64,000 nt of DNA from JASHVB01 sp036489395. GTDB lineage: Bacteria; Pseudomonadota; Alphaproteobacteria; Acetobacterales; Acetobacteraceae. Position numbers and translations under genes: made by a program. The DNA lies in NCBI GenBank assembly GCA_036489395.1, contig DASXFW010000404.1, forward strand, positions 13,943-77,942, in the 5' to 3' direction. The notes below the pieces were generated by a model. The model did not search any database, was not told the origin of the DNA, and worked only from the letters and a program-made list of their open reading frames with translations. Shown piece by piece: positions 24,138 to 31,880 of the stretch (positions are counted from its first letter, which is position 1; each line of letters opens with the position of its first letter).

Positions 24138-25325
24138 TCAATCGTGCGGCTCGCTGTCCGGGTAGTATTGCGTCAGGAATAAGCGCGTGCCCTGCCGCCA
24201 GAGCCGGCTCGGCGCCGTCTCCACGTAGTTCGGTGCGACGAAGCTGGGGCAGTATTGCACGAGGACGCCGCGCCGCGTGGCGAGGTCCCGCAGCGGCCGG
24301 CCGCCGTGCACCAGGTCCGCGTGGCGTATCACCGCGTGGCCCGCCGCGGCGACGAATGGATCGGCCGCCAGGCCCAGTTCCGTCATGCGCTCCGCCAGAT
24401 CGTTGGCGGGCAGATCGGGAAACCGGTGGCTGGCGGGGAAATGGAACTGCATGTCGGGATCGCCCGCGCCGTCCTCCAGCGGAATCCACGCGCTGACGCA
24501 CTGGCGCGACAGCGAGAACGCGGCTGCCGCGATGTCCCGCTGCGCGCGCAGCGGCGCGTCACGCAGCCAGCCTCGACTGTGCGCCACCAGCGGCCGAGCA
24601 TCGAAGATCAGGCCCAGGAACTCCAGGATTGGTTCGGCAAACGCCAGGTCGCGTATGGCCCGCGACATGAAATGCGGATCGAGTGAGTCGGCCGGAAACG
24701 GATTGAGCTCCGGCCGCCAGTGGATCGGCGCGGCGGACAATGCATCGCAGGCGAACAACAGATGAGGCGACGCGCCGGCGAACCCCCGCTCCAGATCGAG
24801 CGCGGCCGCTTCCAGCACATCTCGCTCGATCGTGCGTTCAAGGACCACGAACCCATTGCGTACCCAGCTTCGCAGCAACGACGCCTGGCGCTGTGCGAGA
24901 CGGCCGAGTTCCACGCGACCTTCGATCAGTTCCGGCGCATGCGGCAGATCGGTCCAGAGGAACGGAAATGCCGGCGGCATGACGGCACCGGCCGCGCGCG
25001 GCGTCGCGGCGTTCGGCAGGTAGCCGCGGGCGCGACCGAAACGGAAATAGTGCTCGGCTGCATCGCCGGCGCGCGCCGCCGCAATATCCGCCGCCGCCTG
25101 GGGATAGGTTTCGAGATAGAACGCCGCATCGACATCGTTCGGCCGGCGTCCTTCCCGCCGGCCATGCTTGTCGAAATGACGCCACGCACTGGATTCCATC
25201 CCCGCTGCGATCGCTTCGGCGATGCCGGGATACAGGCGGAGGTACCCGGCCTCGTCATACAGATCCGTATCGCGCGGGATCGGCGGCGTCGCGCTCAAGC
25301 GTGGCCTCCATAACGGCACCGGCAT
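24138..25325 (-). CDS. PhyH-like (phytanoyl-CoA dioxygenase superfamily) protein with N-terminal tandem motif
   Basis: A 395-residue protein. Residues ~22-60 and ~65-102 form two copies of a motif of the form YL..YP..A..I..G......HY..FG...GR ('AGYLRLYPGIAEAI' and 'AAFYLETYPQAAAD'), seen in various glycosylation-linked proteins of Acetobacteraceae and cyanobacteria. The rest matches a PhyH fold, with 'SAWIPLED', 'FHFPASHR' and 'LVHGGRP'. The place where the first iron ligand HxD is expected reads 'AQRDI', so it may not bind iron normally. Start 25325 is chosen because the longer upstream frame runs over the divergent GST gene and has no family similarity. Confidence 0.65.
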   Translation of the reverse strand: MPVPLWRPRLSATPPIPRDTDLYDEAGYLRLYPGIAEAIAAGMESSAWRHFDKHGRREGRRPNDVDAAFYLETYPQAAADIAAARAGDAAEHYFRFGRARGYLPNAATPRAAGAVMPPAFPFLWTDLPHAPELIEGRVELGRLAQRQASLLRSWVRNGFVVLERTIERDVLEAAALDLERGFAGASPHLLFACDALSAAPIHWRPELNPFPADSLDPHFMSRAIRDLAFAEPILEFLGLIFDARPLVAHSRGWLRDAPLRAQRDIAAAAFSLSRQCVSAWIPLEDGAGDPDMQFHFPASHRFPDLPANDLAERMTELGLAADPFVAAAGHAVIRHADLVHGGRPLRDLATRRGVLVQYCPSFVAPNYVETAPSRLWRQGTRLFLTQYYPDSEPHD

Positions 25326-25398
25326 GATAACGCGCCGCGTTGCCGGCCGCGATGGGGATTTTTTGACCGCGCCGCCGTCGCCGGGGCAACATGCCGGC

Positions 25399-26085
25399 AT
25401 GAGCATCATCATGCACGATCTCGCCGGCGCCGATCCCGCGCTGCGGTTCAGCCCGTATTGCTGGCGCATCCGTTTCGCGCTGGCGCACAAGGGGCTGCCA
25501 GTGGAAACGATACCCTGGCGTTTCACCGACAAGGCAGCCATCGCGTTCTCTGGGCAGGAGCGCGTGCCGGTGATCCGGGACGGCGATACCGTGGTGTCGG
25601 ACAGTTGGGCGATCGCCGAATACCTGGAGGAGCACTCTCCCACCCCCGCCTTGTTCGGCAGCGCGACGGCACGTGCACATGCGCGCTTCATCAATGCGTG
25701 GTGCGACAGCGTGATGCTGGGCGGCATCGCGCGCTTGATCGTGCGGGACATCCTCGACGTGGTCGATGCCAAGGATCGCGATTATTTCCGCCGCAGCCGG
25801 GAGAGCCGGTTCGGCATGACGCTGGAAGAAGTGCAGGCAGGACGCGAGACGCGCGTGGTGGCATTTCGCGAGACATTGCTGCCGCTTCGCCTGGTGCTGC
25901 GGCAGCAGGAATGGTTCGGCGGCGCGGCGCCGAGCTACGCCGATTGCATCATCGCCGGCACGCTGATGTGGCCGCGCTGCTGCAGCAGGTTCGAGATTCT
26001 TGCCGATGATGACCCGGTGAACGCCTGGTTCACGCGGGTGCTGGATCTATTCGGTGGTTTGGGGCGCAAGGCCATCAGGGCGTAA
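25399..26085 (+). CDS. Glutathione S-transferase family protein
   Basis: A 228-residue GST. The N-terminal thioredoxin-like domain contains 'RFSPYCWRIRFALAHKGL' and the cis-Pro region 'ERVPVIRDGDTVVSDSWAIA', followed by an all-helical C-terminal domain. The 'SP.CW..R.ALAHKG' pattern recalls LigE/LigF-like etherase GSTs, but substrate specificity cannot be assigned. The gene is divergent from the PhyH-like gene (73 bp between starts) and its stop abuts that of the convergent YjbQ-family gene. Confidence 0.85.
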   Translation: MSIIMHDLAGADPALRFSPYCWRIRFALAHKGLPVETIPWRFTDKAAIAFSGQERVPVIRDGDTVVSDSWAIAEYLEEHSPTPALFGSATARAHARFINAWCDSVMLGGIARLIVRDILDVVDAKDRDYFRRSRESRFGMTLEEVQAGRETRVVAFRETLLPLRLVLRQQEWFGGAAPSYADCIIAGTLMWPRCCSRFEILADDDPVNAWFTRVLDLFGGLGRKAIRA

Positions 26086-26490
26086 TCAGTCGCCGATCAA
26101 ATGCAAAATGATCTCACGCCGATGCGAGAGCGCGCGATGCTCGAACAAATAGATGCCCTGCCAGGTACCGAGCACGAGACGTCCATGTTCTAATGGGATC
26201 GTGAGCTGGGTCTGCGTCAGCGCGGCCTTGATATGCGCGGGCATATCATCGGCACCTTCGGCCGTATGACGGTACGGCGCCGTCTCCGGCACAACACGGC
26301 GGAAGAAATCCAGCAGGTCCGCGCGCACGTCGGGATCGGCGTTCTCCTGCACCAGCAGCGAGGCCGAGGTGTGACGGCACCAGATCGTCAACAGGCCGGT
26401 GTCGACGTGCTGCGCAGCGACCCAGCGCAGGATCGGATCGGTGATCTCCACCAGATCCTGGCCGTTGGTTTCGACGATAAGATGATGCAT
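26086..26490 (-). CDS. YjbQ/UPF0047 family protein
   Basis: A 134-residue protein of the YjbQ family, sometimes annotated as secondary thiamine-phosphate synthase because some members have weak activity. The diagnostic block 'GLLTIWCRHTSASLLVQENA' is intact and the end 'LGTWQGIYLFEHR' carries the other conserved residues. ATG 26490 gives the usual family length; an ATG 12 bp upstream is the alternative. It is divergent from the PaaE-like gene by 57 bp. Confidence 0.88.
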   Translation of the reverse strand: MHHLIVETNGQDLVEITDPILRWVAAQHVDTGLLTIWCRHTSASLLVQENADPDVRADLLDFFRRVVPETAPYRHTAEGADDMPAHIKAALTQTQLTIPLEHGRLVLGTWQGIYLFEHRALSHRREIILHLIGD

Positions 26491-26547
26491 GGCCTGGCGC
26501 ATGCATCAGGCTTGCGACCGGTCGGGCTTTCGCGCAAGAGACGCGGC

Positions 26548-27618
26548 ATGGCGCCTCGGTTCCACAGGCTGCGCATTGCCGCGCTGCGGCGGGAGACCGC
26601 GGATGCCGTGTCGCTGGCGTTCGCGGTGCCGGATGCACTGCGCGACGCGTACCGCTGCTTGCCCGGGCAGTATCTGACGCTGCGGGCGACGATCGATGGC
26701 GAGGACGTGCGGCGCAGCTATTCGATTTGCTCCGGGCTGGACGACGGCGAATTGCGCGTCGCGATCAAGCACGTGGAAGGCGGTGTGTTTTCCACATGGG
26801 CGAACGGGACGCTGCGCGTTGGCGACGAGCTGGACGTGATGACTCCGGACGGCCGCTTCGGCGTGCCGATCGAGCCGGCCGCCGCACGGCTCCTGGTGGG
26901 TTTCGCCGCGGGCTCCGGCATCACGCCGATCCTGTCGATCCTGAAGACGGTGTTGTCGCGCGAACCTGGCAGTCGTTTCGCCTTGTTCTATGGCAACCGC
27001 TCGACGGACAGCATCATGTTTCGTGGCGAGCTGGAGGATCTGAAGGATCGGTTCATGTCGCGACTTTCGGTGTTTCATGTTCTGTCGCGAGAGCAGCAGG
27101 ATGTGCCGGTGCTGAATGGGCATCTGGATGCGGAAAAGATGGGGCTGGTGATGCGGACGATGGTGCCTTTCGCCGCGGTGGATCAGGCATTCGTTTGTGG
27201 ACCGCAACCGATGATCGAGGGGCTGGAAAAGGCACTGGCCGATGCGGGATTGCCGCGCGAGCGCATCCATGTGGAGCGATTCACGCCGGCGGCCGGCGGT
27301 CGTCCGCGCGTTGTTGTCGTGCAGCCGGCGGCGGTGCCGAAGGCAATTGCGGTTGTCATCAGCGAGGGCGTGCGCACCGAGATTCCGGTGGCGGAGGGCG
27401 AGGCGATCATCGACGCGGCGATCCGCGCGGGACGCAATCTGCCGTATTCGTGCAAGGGCGGCATGTGCTGCACCTGCCGCGCCCGGCTGCTGGAGGGACG
27501 CGTGGAGATGACGGTCAATTACTCGCTGGAGCCATGGGAGACGGAGGCGGGTTACGTGCTGACCTGCCAGTCGCATCCGGTAACGGAACGGGTCGTGCTG
27601 GATTACGACCAGGTGTAG
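26548..27618 (+). CDS. PaaE-like ferredoxin-NADP reductase with C-terminal 2Fe-2S domain
   Basis: A 356-residue electron-transfer flavoprotein: an N-terminal FAD domain ('RRSYSICSG'), an NAD(P) domain ('AAGSGITPILSILKT', 'FVCGPQPMIEG') and a C-terminal plant-type 2Fe-2S ferredoxin with the C-X4-C-X2-C...C pattern ('CKGGMCCTC', then 'LTCQS'). This matches the reductase subunit of phenylacetyl-CoA epoxidase (PaaE/PaaK). No paaABCD, paaF or paaK genes lie nearby, so it may serve another oxygenase. The gene is convergent with the 3-hydroxyacyl-CoA dehydrogenase-like gene. Confidence 0.85.
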   Translation: MAPRFHRLRIAALRRETADAVSLAFAVPDALRDAYRCLPGQYLTLRATIDGEDVRRSYSICSGLDDGELRVAIKHVEGGVFSTWANGTLRVGDELDVMTPDGRFGVPIEPAAARLLVGFAAGSGITPILSILKTVLSREPGSRFALFYGNRSTDSIMFRGELEDLKDRFMSRLSVFHVLSREQQDVPVLNGHLDAEKMGLVMRTMVPFAAVDQAFVCGPQPMIEGLEKALADAGLPRERIHVERFTPAAGGRPRVVVVQPAAVPKAIAVVISEGVRTEIPVAEGEAIIDAAIRAGRNLPYSCKGGMCCTCRARLLEGRVEMTVNYSLEPWETEAGYVLTCQSHPVTERVVLDYDQV

Positions 27619-27632
27619 GCAACTGTCTCCGT

Positions 27633-27660
27633 GTCAGGGTCGGCGAAGGCCGGCCATGAC
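27633..27660. terminator. Hairpin between convergent genes
   Basis: Arms 27633-27644 and 27649-27660 pair at 10 of 12 positions around a 4-nt loop, between two convergent stop codons. There is no T-tract. It resembles the 'GTCATGGCCGG'-type palindromes at 45393 and 62949. It may act as a bidirectional transcript end. Confidence 0.35.
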
Positions 27661-27671
27661 CCAGGGGCAGC

Positions 27672-28601
27672 TTATTCCACCTGCCGCTTCTTATGCGCGA
27701 GCAAGGCCATCAGCCGGCGATCGCGCCATTCCTGGCGCACCGACAGCAGGTTGGCCGGCAGCTCCGCACGTCGCGCCGCCTGCAGCCGCGCGATCAGCCC
27801 CGGCTGCCACTTGCGCGGCTTCATTTGCCGCTGCAGTTCCTCGTACAGCGGCCCGTAGCGCTCGCAATAATCCGCCAATCCGCCCGGCGCGTTCAGATCG
27901 ATCGTTTCCAGCGGGCCCATGAAACTCCAGCGCAGGCCAAGCCCGTGCTTCACCAGCGCGTCGAGGTCGGCGGGCGAGATCAGCTCATCATCGATCAGCC
28001 GGAAAGCCTCGGCCAACAGCGCACCTTGCAGGCGGTTGAGCGCGAAACCCTCCATTTCCCGCGTCACCGTCGCCGGCACCTGACCGGCACGAATCATCAG
28101 CGCGCGGGTACGTGCCACGACATCGGGGTCGGTCCACGGCGCGGGACATAGTTCAACCAGAGGAATCAGGTACGGCGGGTTCACCGGATGCGCCACCAGG
28201 CAGCGGGCGCGTCCGCTCAGCCCCTCGGTGAACGCACTGGCGGGGATGCCGCTGGTCGAGCTGGCCAGCACCGCATCGGCGCGCGCCGCCAGATCCAGTT
28301 CCATGAACAATTGCTGCTTCTCTGCGACACGCTCCGGTCCGTTCTCCTGCACGTGCTCTACATCGCGCACGGCGTTGGCCATGTTTGGCGCGGGCCGGAT
28401 GCGTGCGATGACCGCGGCGGGTTGTTCGTCCAGCAGACCGGCCTCGCGCAGTTCCGGCAGACGCTCCGCAATGAAGTCCTGCGCGGCAGCGACCTGTTGC
28501 GGGAACGGGTCCCACAGCGCGACGTCGAACCCCGCACGGGCGAACACGATCGACCACGCGCGTCCGACCAATCCGGCTCCGATCACGGCGACTTTGGTCA
28601 T
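27672..28601 (-). CDS. 3-Hydroxyacyl-CoA dehydrogenase family enzyme (L-gulonate 3-dehydrogenase/lambda-crystallin-like)
   Basis: A 309-residue NAD-dependent dehydrogenase. The Rossmann motif is 'VAVIGAGLVGRAWSIVFARA'; the active-site region shows 'STSGIPASAF' and the catalytic-His block 'CLVAHPVNPPYLIPLVEL', followed by the C-terminal dimerisation domain with 'NRLQGALLAEAFRLI'. The single-domain layout and 'HPVNPPYLIPL' point to the lambda-crystallin/L-gulonate 3-dehydrogenase branch more than to fatty-acid beta-oxidation enzymes. ATG 28601 has GGGAGG about 7 nt upstream. Confidence 0.85.
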   Translation of the reverse strand: MTKVAVIGAGLVGRAWSIVFARAGFDVALWDPFPQQVAAAQDFIAERLPELREAGLLDEQPAAVIARIRPAPNMANAVRDVEHVQENGPERVAEKQQLFMELDLAARADAVLASSTSGIPASAFTEGLSGRARCLVAHPVNPPYLIPLVELCPAPWTDPDVVARTRALMIRAGQVPATVTREMEGFALNRLQGALLAEAFRLIDDELISPADLDALVKHGLGLRWSFMGPLETIDLNAPGGLADYCERYGPLYEELQRQMKPRKWQPGLIARLQAARRAELPANLLSVRQEWRDRRLMALLAHKKRQVE

Positions 28602-28617
28602 GGCAAGCCCTCCCAGG

Positions 28618-28692
28618 TGTCGTTGCGAGGCCCACAGGGCCGCAGCAATCCCGGACCAAGATTGCTGCGGCCCCGCGTGCCCCGCAATGACA
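28618..28692. repeat. Family II palindrome, copy 1
   Basis: Starts 'CGTTGCGAGGCCCACAGGGC' and ends with a 'CGCAATGACA' type block. The inner arms pair around 'GCAATCCCGGACCAAGATTGC'-like sequence. It lies in the divergent intergenic region between the dehydrogenase and the CoxL-like gene. Related copies occur at 38426, 49262, 55938 and 57701. Confidence 0.75.
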
Positions 28693-28775
28693 GCGGTGTG
28701 CCGGGGGGGACGGGGTTTGCCGCGGCGCTCGGACGCGCCACACTGCCGGCACATATGCGCGAAGGAGAGATTGGA

Positions 28776-31097
28776 ATGGCGACGTTGCAGACACGATCGG
28801 TAAAGCGGCGGGAAGACGCGAAGCTGTTGACCGGGCGCGGAAATTACGCCGCGGACGCCAGGCGCGATGGCATGCTGGTTGCCACGCTGGTCCACTCGCC
28901 GCACGCGCACGCCGCGGTCGCCGGCATCGACACATCCGCGGCGAGTGCGATGCCCGGCGTGGTCGGCGTCTATACGGCGGCCGATCTCACCGATGTCGAG
29001 CCGATCCCCGGCGGGATTAACTTTCCGCGCCCCGACGGCGGACCCGCCGCGAAAACCGATCGTCCCCTGCTCGCGTCCGGGCGCGTGCGTTTCGTTGGCG
29101 AACCGGTCGCCGTGGTGGTGGCGAAGAGCCAGGGTGCGGCACTTGAAGCTGCCGATGCGGTGATGGTGGAGTACGACCCGCTGCCGCTGGTCACCGATCC
29201 GGTGACGGCAATGCAGTCCGGTGCGCCGGCGGTATGGGACGACTATCCCGACAATATCGGCTTCCTGTGGAAGCGCGGCGACGCCGCGGGCACCGACGCA
29301 GCGCTGGCAGCGGCAGCGCATGTCACGAAACTAACATTCAGCGTATCGCGGGTGACCGCCGCATCGATGGAACCGCGCGGCGCATGGGCCGAAATCGGCA
29401 ATGACGGGCGCATGGAAATCCACGCCGCGCACCAGTCGCCATTCAATTTGCGCAACGGCATGGCGAACGGCAACTTCAAGGTGAAGCCGACGGAGATTCG
29501 CGTCCTGGCCGAGGATGTCGGCGGCTCGTTCGGCATGAAGTCCGGCGTGCAGGCGGAATACGCGCTGATCTGCTGGCTGGCACGCAAACTGAACCGGCCG
29601 GTGCGTTGGATCGAGGATCGCACCGAGGCGTTCCTCACTGACGAACAAGCGCGGGAGATGCAGATCGACGCCGAACTCGGGCTGGATGCAAACGGCCGGT
29701 TCACCGCACTGAAGCTGCGCTGGAACGTCAACCTGGGCGCGTATGTGTCCGGCCGATCCGGCTGGCCGGTCGGCAATATCGGCGGCACCGCGGGGGTATA
29801 TGACATCCCGACGATCTACGCGGAATCCTGCGGCATCATGACGCACACCGTGCCGACCGCGGCGTATCGCGGCGCCGGTCGGCCGGAGGCGACCTATACG
29901 ATCGAGCGCATCATCGACGTCGCCGCGCGCGAACTCGGCATCGCGCCTTATGAACTGCGCCGCCGCAACCTGATCCCGCCCGATGCGATGCCGTACAAGA
30001 CCGCACTGACCTTCACCTACGATTGCGGCGAGTTCGAAGGCAACATGACGACCGGTGCGCAGCTTGCGGAGCTCGACGGCTTCGAAGACCGCCGCGCCGA
30101 GGCGCAGTCACGCGGCAAGCTGCGCGGCATCGGCCTGTGCAACTGCATCGAGGTCGCCGGCGGCCCGTTCCTGCGCCCCGCGAAGGATCTGTCCACGCTG
30201 CGCCTTTCCGAGGACGGCACGCTGACCCTGCGCACCGGCTCCATGTCGGTGGGACAGGGGCTGGAGACGACGTTCTGCCAGATGGTCGCCGACCGCTTCA
30301 ACGTGCCGATCGAGAGCGTGCAATACGAGGCCGGCGACACCGACCAGTTGCCGTTCGGCAAGGGCAACGGCGGCTCCGGCGCGCTGTGCATCGGCGGCTC
30401 CGCAGTGTCGCTGGCAATGGATGCGGTGATCGAAAAGGCGAAGCGCATCGCAGCGGAATTGCTGGAAGCCGCGGTGGTGGACGTGACGTTCGAGGCCGGC
30501 CGCTTCACCATTGCGGGCACGGATCGTTCGGTCGATCTCGCCGCCGTGGCGCATGCAGCGCACGATCCGAACCACATTCCTCCGGGCGAGGAAGGCGGCC
30601 TGGTCGAGTCAGGCGAATTCACCCCCACGTCCTGCACGTTCCCCAACGGCACGCATATCTGCGAAGTGGAGATCGATCCCGACACCGGCGTGACCGAGAT
30701 CATCCGCTACAGCGCGGTGGAGGAACTCGGCAAGGTGCTGAACCCGCTGATCGTTGCCGGCCAGACGCATGGCGGCGTGGCGCAGGGCGTCGGCCAGGCG
30801 ATGGGCGAGGCGATCGTGCACGACCCGGATTCCGGGCAGATGCTGACTGCATCTTTCATGGACTATCAGATGCCGCGCGCTGCCGACCTGCCGGACTTCC
30901 GCATGACGACGCGGGAGGTGCCGACGAAGGTCAATCCGCTCGGTGCGAAGGGCGTCGGCGAGGCCGGTACGGTCGGTGCGATGGCCGCTGTCATGAACGC
31001 GGTGAACGACGCGCTGGCGCCGCTGGGCATCCGGCATTTCGACATGCCGGCGACGCCGGGGCGCGTGTGGCAGGCGATTCAGGCTGTGCGGGGGTAA
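28776..31097 (+). CDS. Orphan CoxL-like molybdenum hydroxylase large subunit, form II
   Basis: A 773-residue molybdopterin-binding subunit of the xanthine dehydrogenase/CO dehydrogenase superfamily. It has the N-terminal Ald_Xan_dh domain ('VKRREDAKLLTGRGNYAAD') and the large Mo-binding domain. The active-site loop reads 'AYRGAGR' (residues 363-369), the form II signature, not the form I CO-dehydrogenase loop with Cys. The catalytic Glu is present in 'KGVGEAG' (E729). GGAG about 9 nt upstream supports ATG 28776. The FAD (CoxM) and 2Fe-2S (CoxS) subunits are not adjacent, so the complex must be completed elsewhere. The substrate is unknown. Confidence 0.88.
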   Translation: MATLQTRSVKRREDAKLLTGRGNYAADARRDGMLVATLVHSPHAHAAVAGIDTSAASAMPGVVGVYTAADLTDVEPIPGGINFPRPDGGPAAKTDRPLLASGRVRFVGEPVAVVVAKSQGAALEAADAVMVEYDPLPLVTDPVTAMQSGAPAVWDDYPDNIGFLWKRGDAAGTDAALAAAAHVTKLTFSVSRVTAASMEPRGAWAEIGNDGRMEIHAAHQSPFNLRNGMANGNFKVKPTEIRVLAEDVGGSFGMKSGVQAEYALICWLARKLNRPVRWIEDRTEAFLTDEQAREMQIDAELGLDANGRFTALKLRWNVNLGAYVSGRSGWPVGNIGGTAGVYDIPTIYAESCGIMTHTVPTAAYRGAGRPEATYTIERIIDVAARELGIAPYELRRRNLIPPDAMPYKTALTFTYDCGEFEGNMTTGAQLAELDGFEDRRAEAQSRGKLRGIGLCNCIEVAGGPFLRPAKDLSTLRLSEDGTLTLRTGSMSVGQGLETTFCQMVADRFNVPIESVQYEAGDTDQLPFGKGNGGSGALCIGGSAVSLAMDAVIEKAKRIAAELLEAAVVDVTFEAGRFTIAGTDRSVDLAAVAHAAHDPNHIPPGEEGGLVESGEFTPTSCTFPNGTHICEVEIDPDTGVTEIIRYSAVEELGKVLNPLIVAGQTHGGVAQGVGQAMGEAIVHDPDSGQMLTASFMDYQMPRAADLPDFRMTTREVPTKVNPLGAKGVGEAGTVGAMAAVMNAVNDALAPLGIRHFDMPATPGRVWQAIQAVRG

Positions 31098-31112
31098 GGT
31101 GGGTTTGTAGAA

Positions 31113-31152
31113 CCCCCCTCCCCTTGCGGGAGGGGTTGGGGGAGGGGTGCGT
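31113..31152. repeat. Family I repeat, half copy C
   Basis: A single C/G-rich arm ('CCCCCTCCCCTTGCGGGAGG' and following) without the distant second arm found in copies A, B and D. It directly follows the CoxL-like gene. It can still form a short hairpin by itself. Confidence 0.7.
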
Positions 31153-31296
31153 GCGTCCGTGGCCGGCGGCGGCACGCTCCGACCCCACCGTCAGCCGGCC
31201 GATCGGGCCCATGCGAAGGCATGGCCGGACGTGCTACAGTGGCCAGTGCCTGGTCCGGCAAGCCAGGCCAGCCGCACCGCCGTGGGGGCGCATGGC

Positions 31297-31767
31297 ATGA
31301 GCGACTACGACACCGACACTGTGCTGTGGAGCGAGCATCAGGCCGACCTGCTGCGGCGCCTGGCTGCCGGCGAACATGTCAACGAACACGTGGACTGGGA
31401 GAACGTCGCAGAGGAAATCGACAGCGTGGGCAGGTCGCAGCGGATCGCATTGGCGAGCCACCTGCGCGTGGTGCTGGAGCACCTGATGAAGCTGGAGGCG
31501 TCGCCGGCAACGGAACCTCGCCGCGGCTGGGAAGAAACGGTGCAGCGCGCGCGTCAGGACATCGAGGACTTGCTCGAGGACAGCCCCAGTCTTCGCCCCA
31601 CGGTCGGCGCCGTCGTCGCCCGGCAGCTTCCGCGCATGCGGGAAATCGTTGCTGCGTCGCTGGCCCGGTATGGCGAGACGCCGCGGGTCGCGGTGGAGGG
31701 GCTGAGCTACGACGCCGACGCGGTGCTGGGCGGGTTCTTTCCCGCGGTGCCGGGCAACCGGGGATAG
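31297..31767 (+). CDS. DUF29-family protein
   Basis: A 156-residue all-helical protein matching the DUF29 pattern: 'YDTDTVLWSEHQADLLRR', 'VDWENVAEEIDSVGRSQR', then 'RVVLEHLMKLE' and a C-terminal 'RQLPRMREIVAASLARYG'. The family is common in cyanobacteria and Acetobacteraceae and has no known activity. Its members are often found near mobile or conflict-related genes. Here it lies 113 bp upstream of a STAND NTPase gene on the same strand. ATG 31297 is chosen over upstream possibilities because the family begins at 'DYDTD'. Confidence 0.75.
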   Translation: MSDYDTDTVLWSEHQADLLRRLAAGEHVNEHVDWENVAEEIDSVGRSQRIALASHLRVVLEHLMKLEASPATEPRRGWEETVQRARQDIEDLLEDSPSLRPTVGAVVARQLPRMREIVAASLARYGETPRVAVEGLSYDADAVLGGFFPAVPGNRG

Positions 31768-31880
31768 CGGCTGGCGAGCGTTGGCCGTGCGCCCCCGCGC
31801 CGGCCGCCCGCCGCAATTCCCGATGGACGGCGCTCCGGCCGTGCGGCACGCTGCTCGTATCGGCCAAGTAGCGAAGCACA

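Noticed and set aside
25326..25772. N-terminal extension of the PhyH-like gene across the GST gene
   Set aside because: Overlaps a conserved GST on the other strand, no family similarity; inner ATG 25325 fits.
28776..31097. Aerobic CO dehydrogenase (coxL form I)
   Set aside because: The active-site loop reads AYRGAGR (form II), and coxM/coxS are absent, so CO oxidation is not supported.
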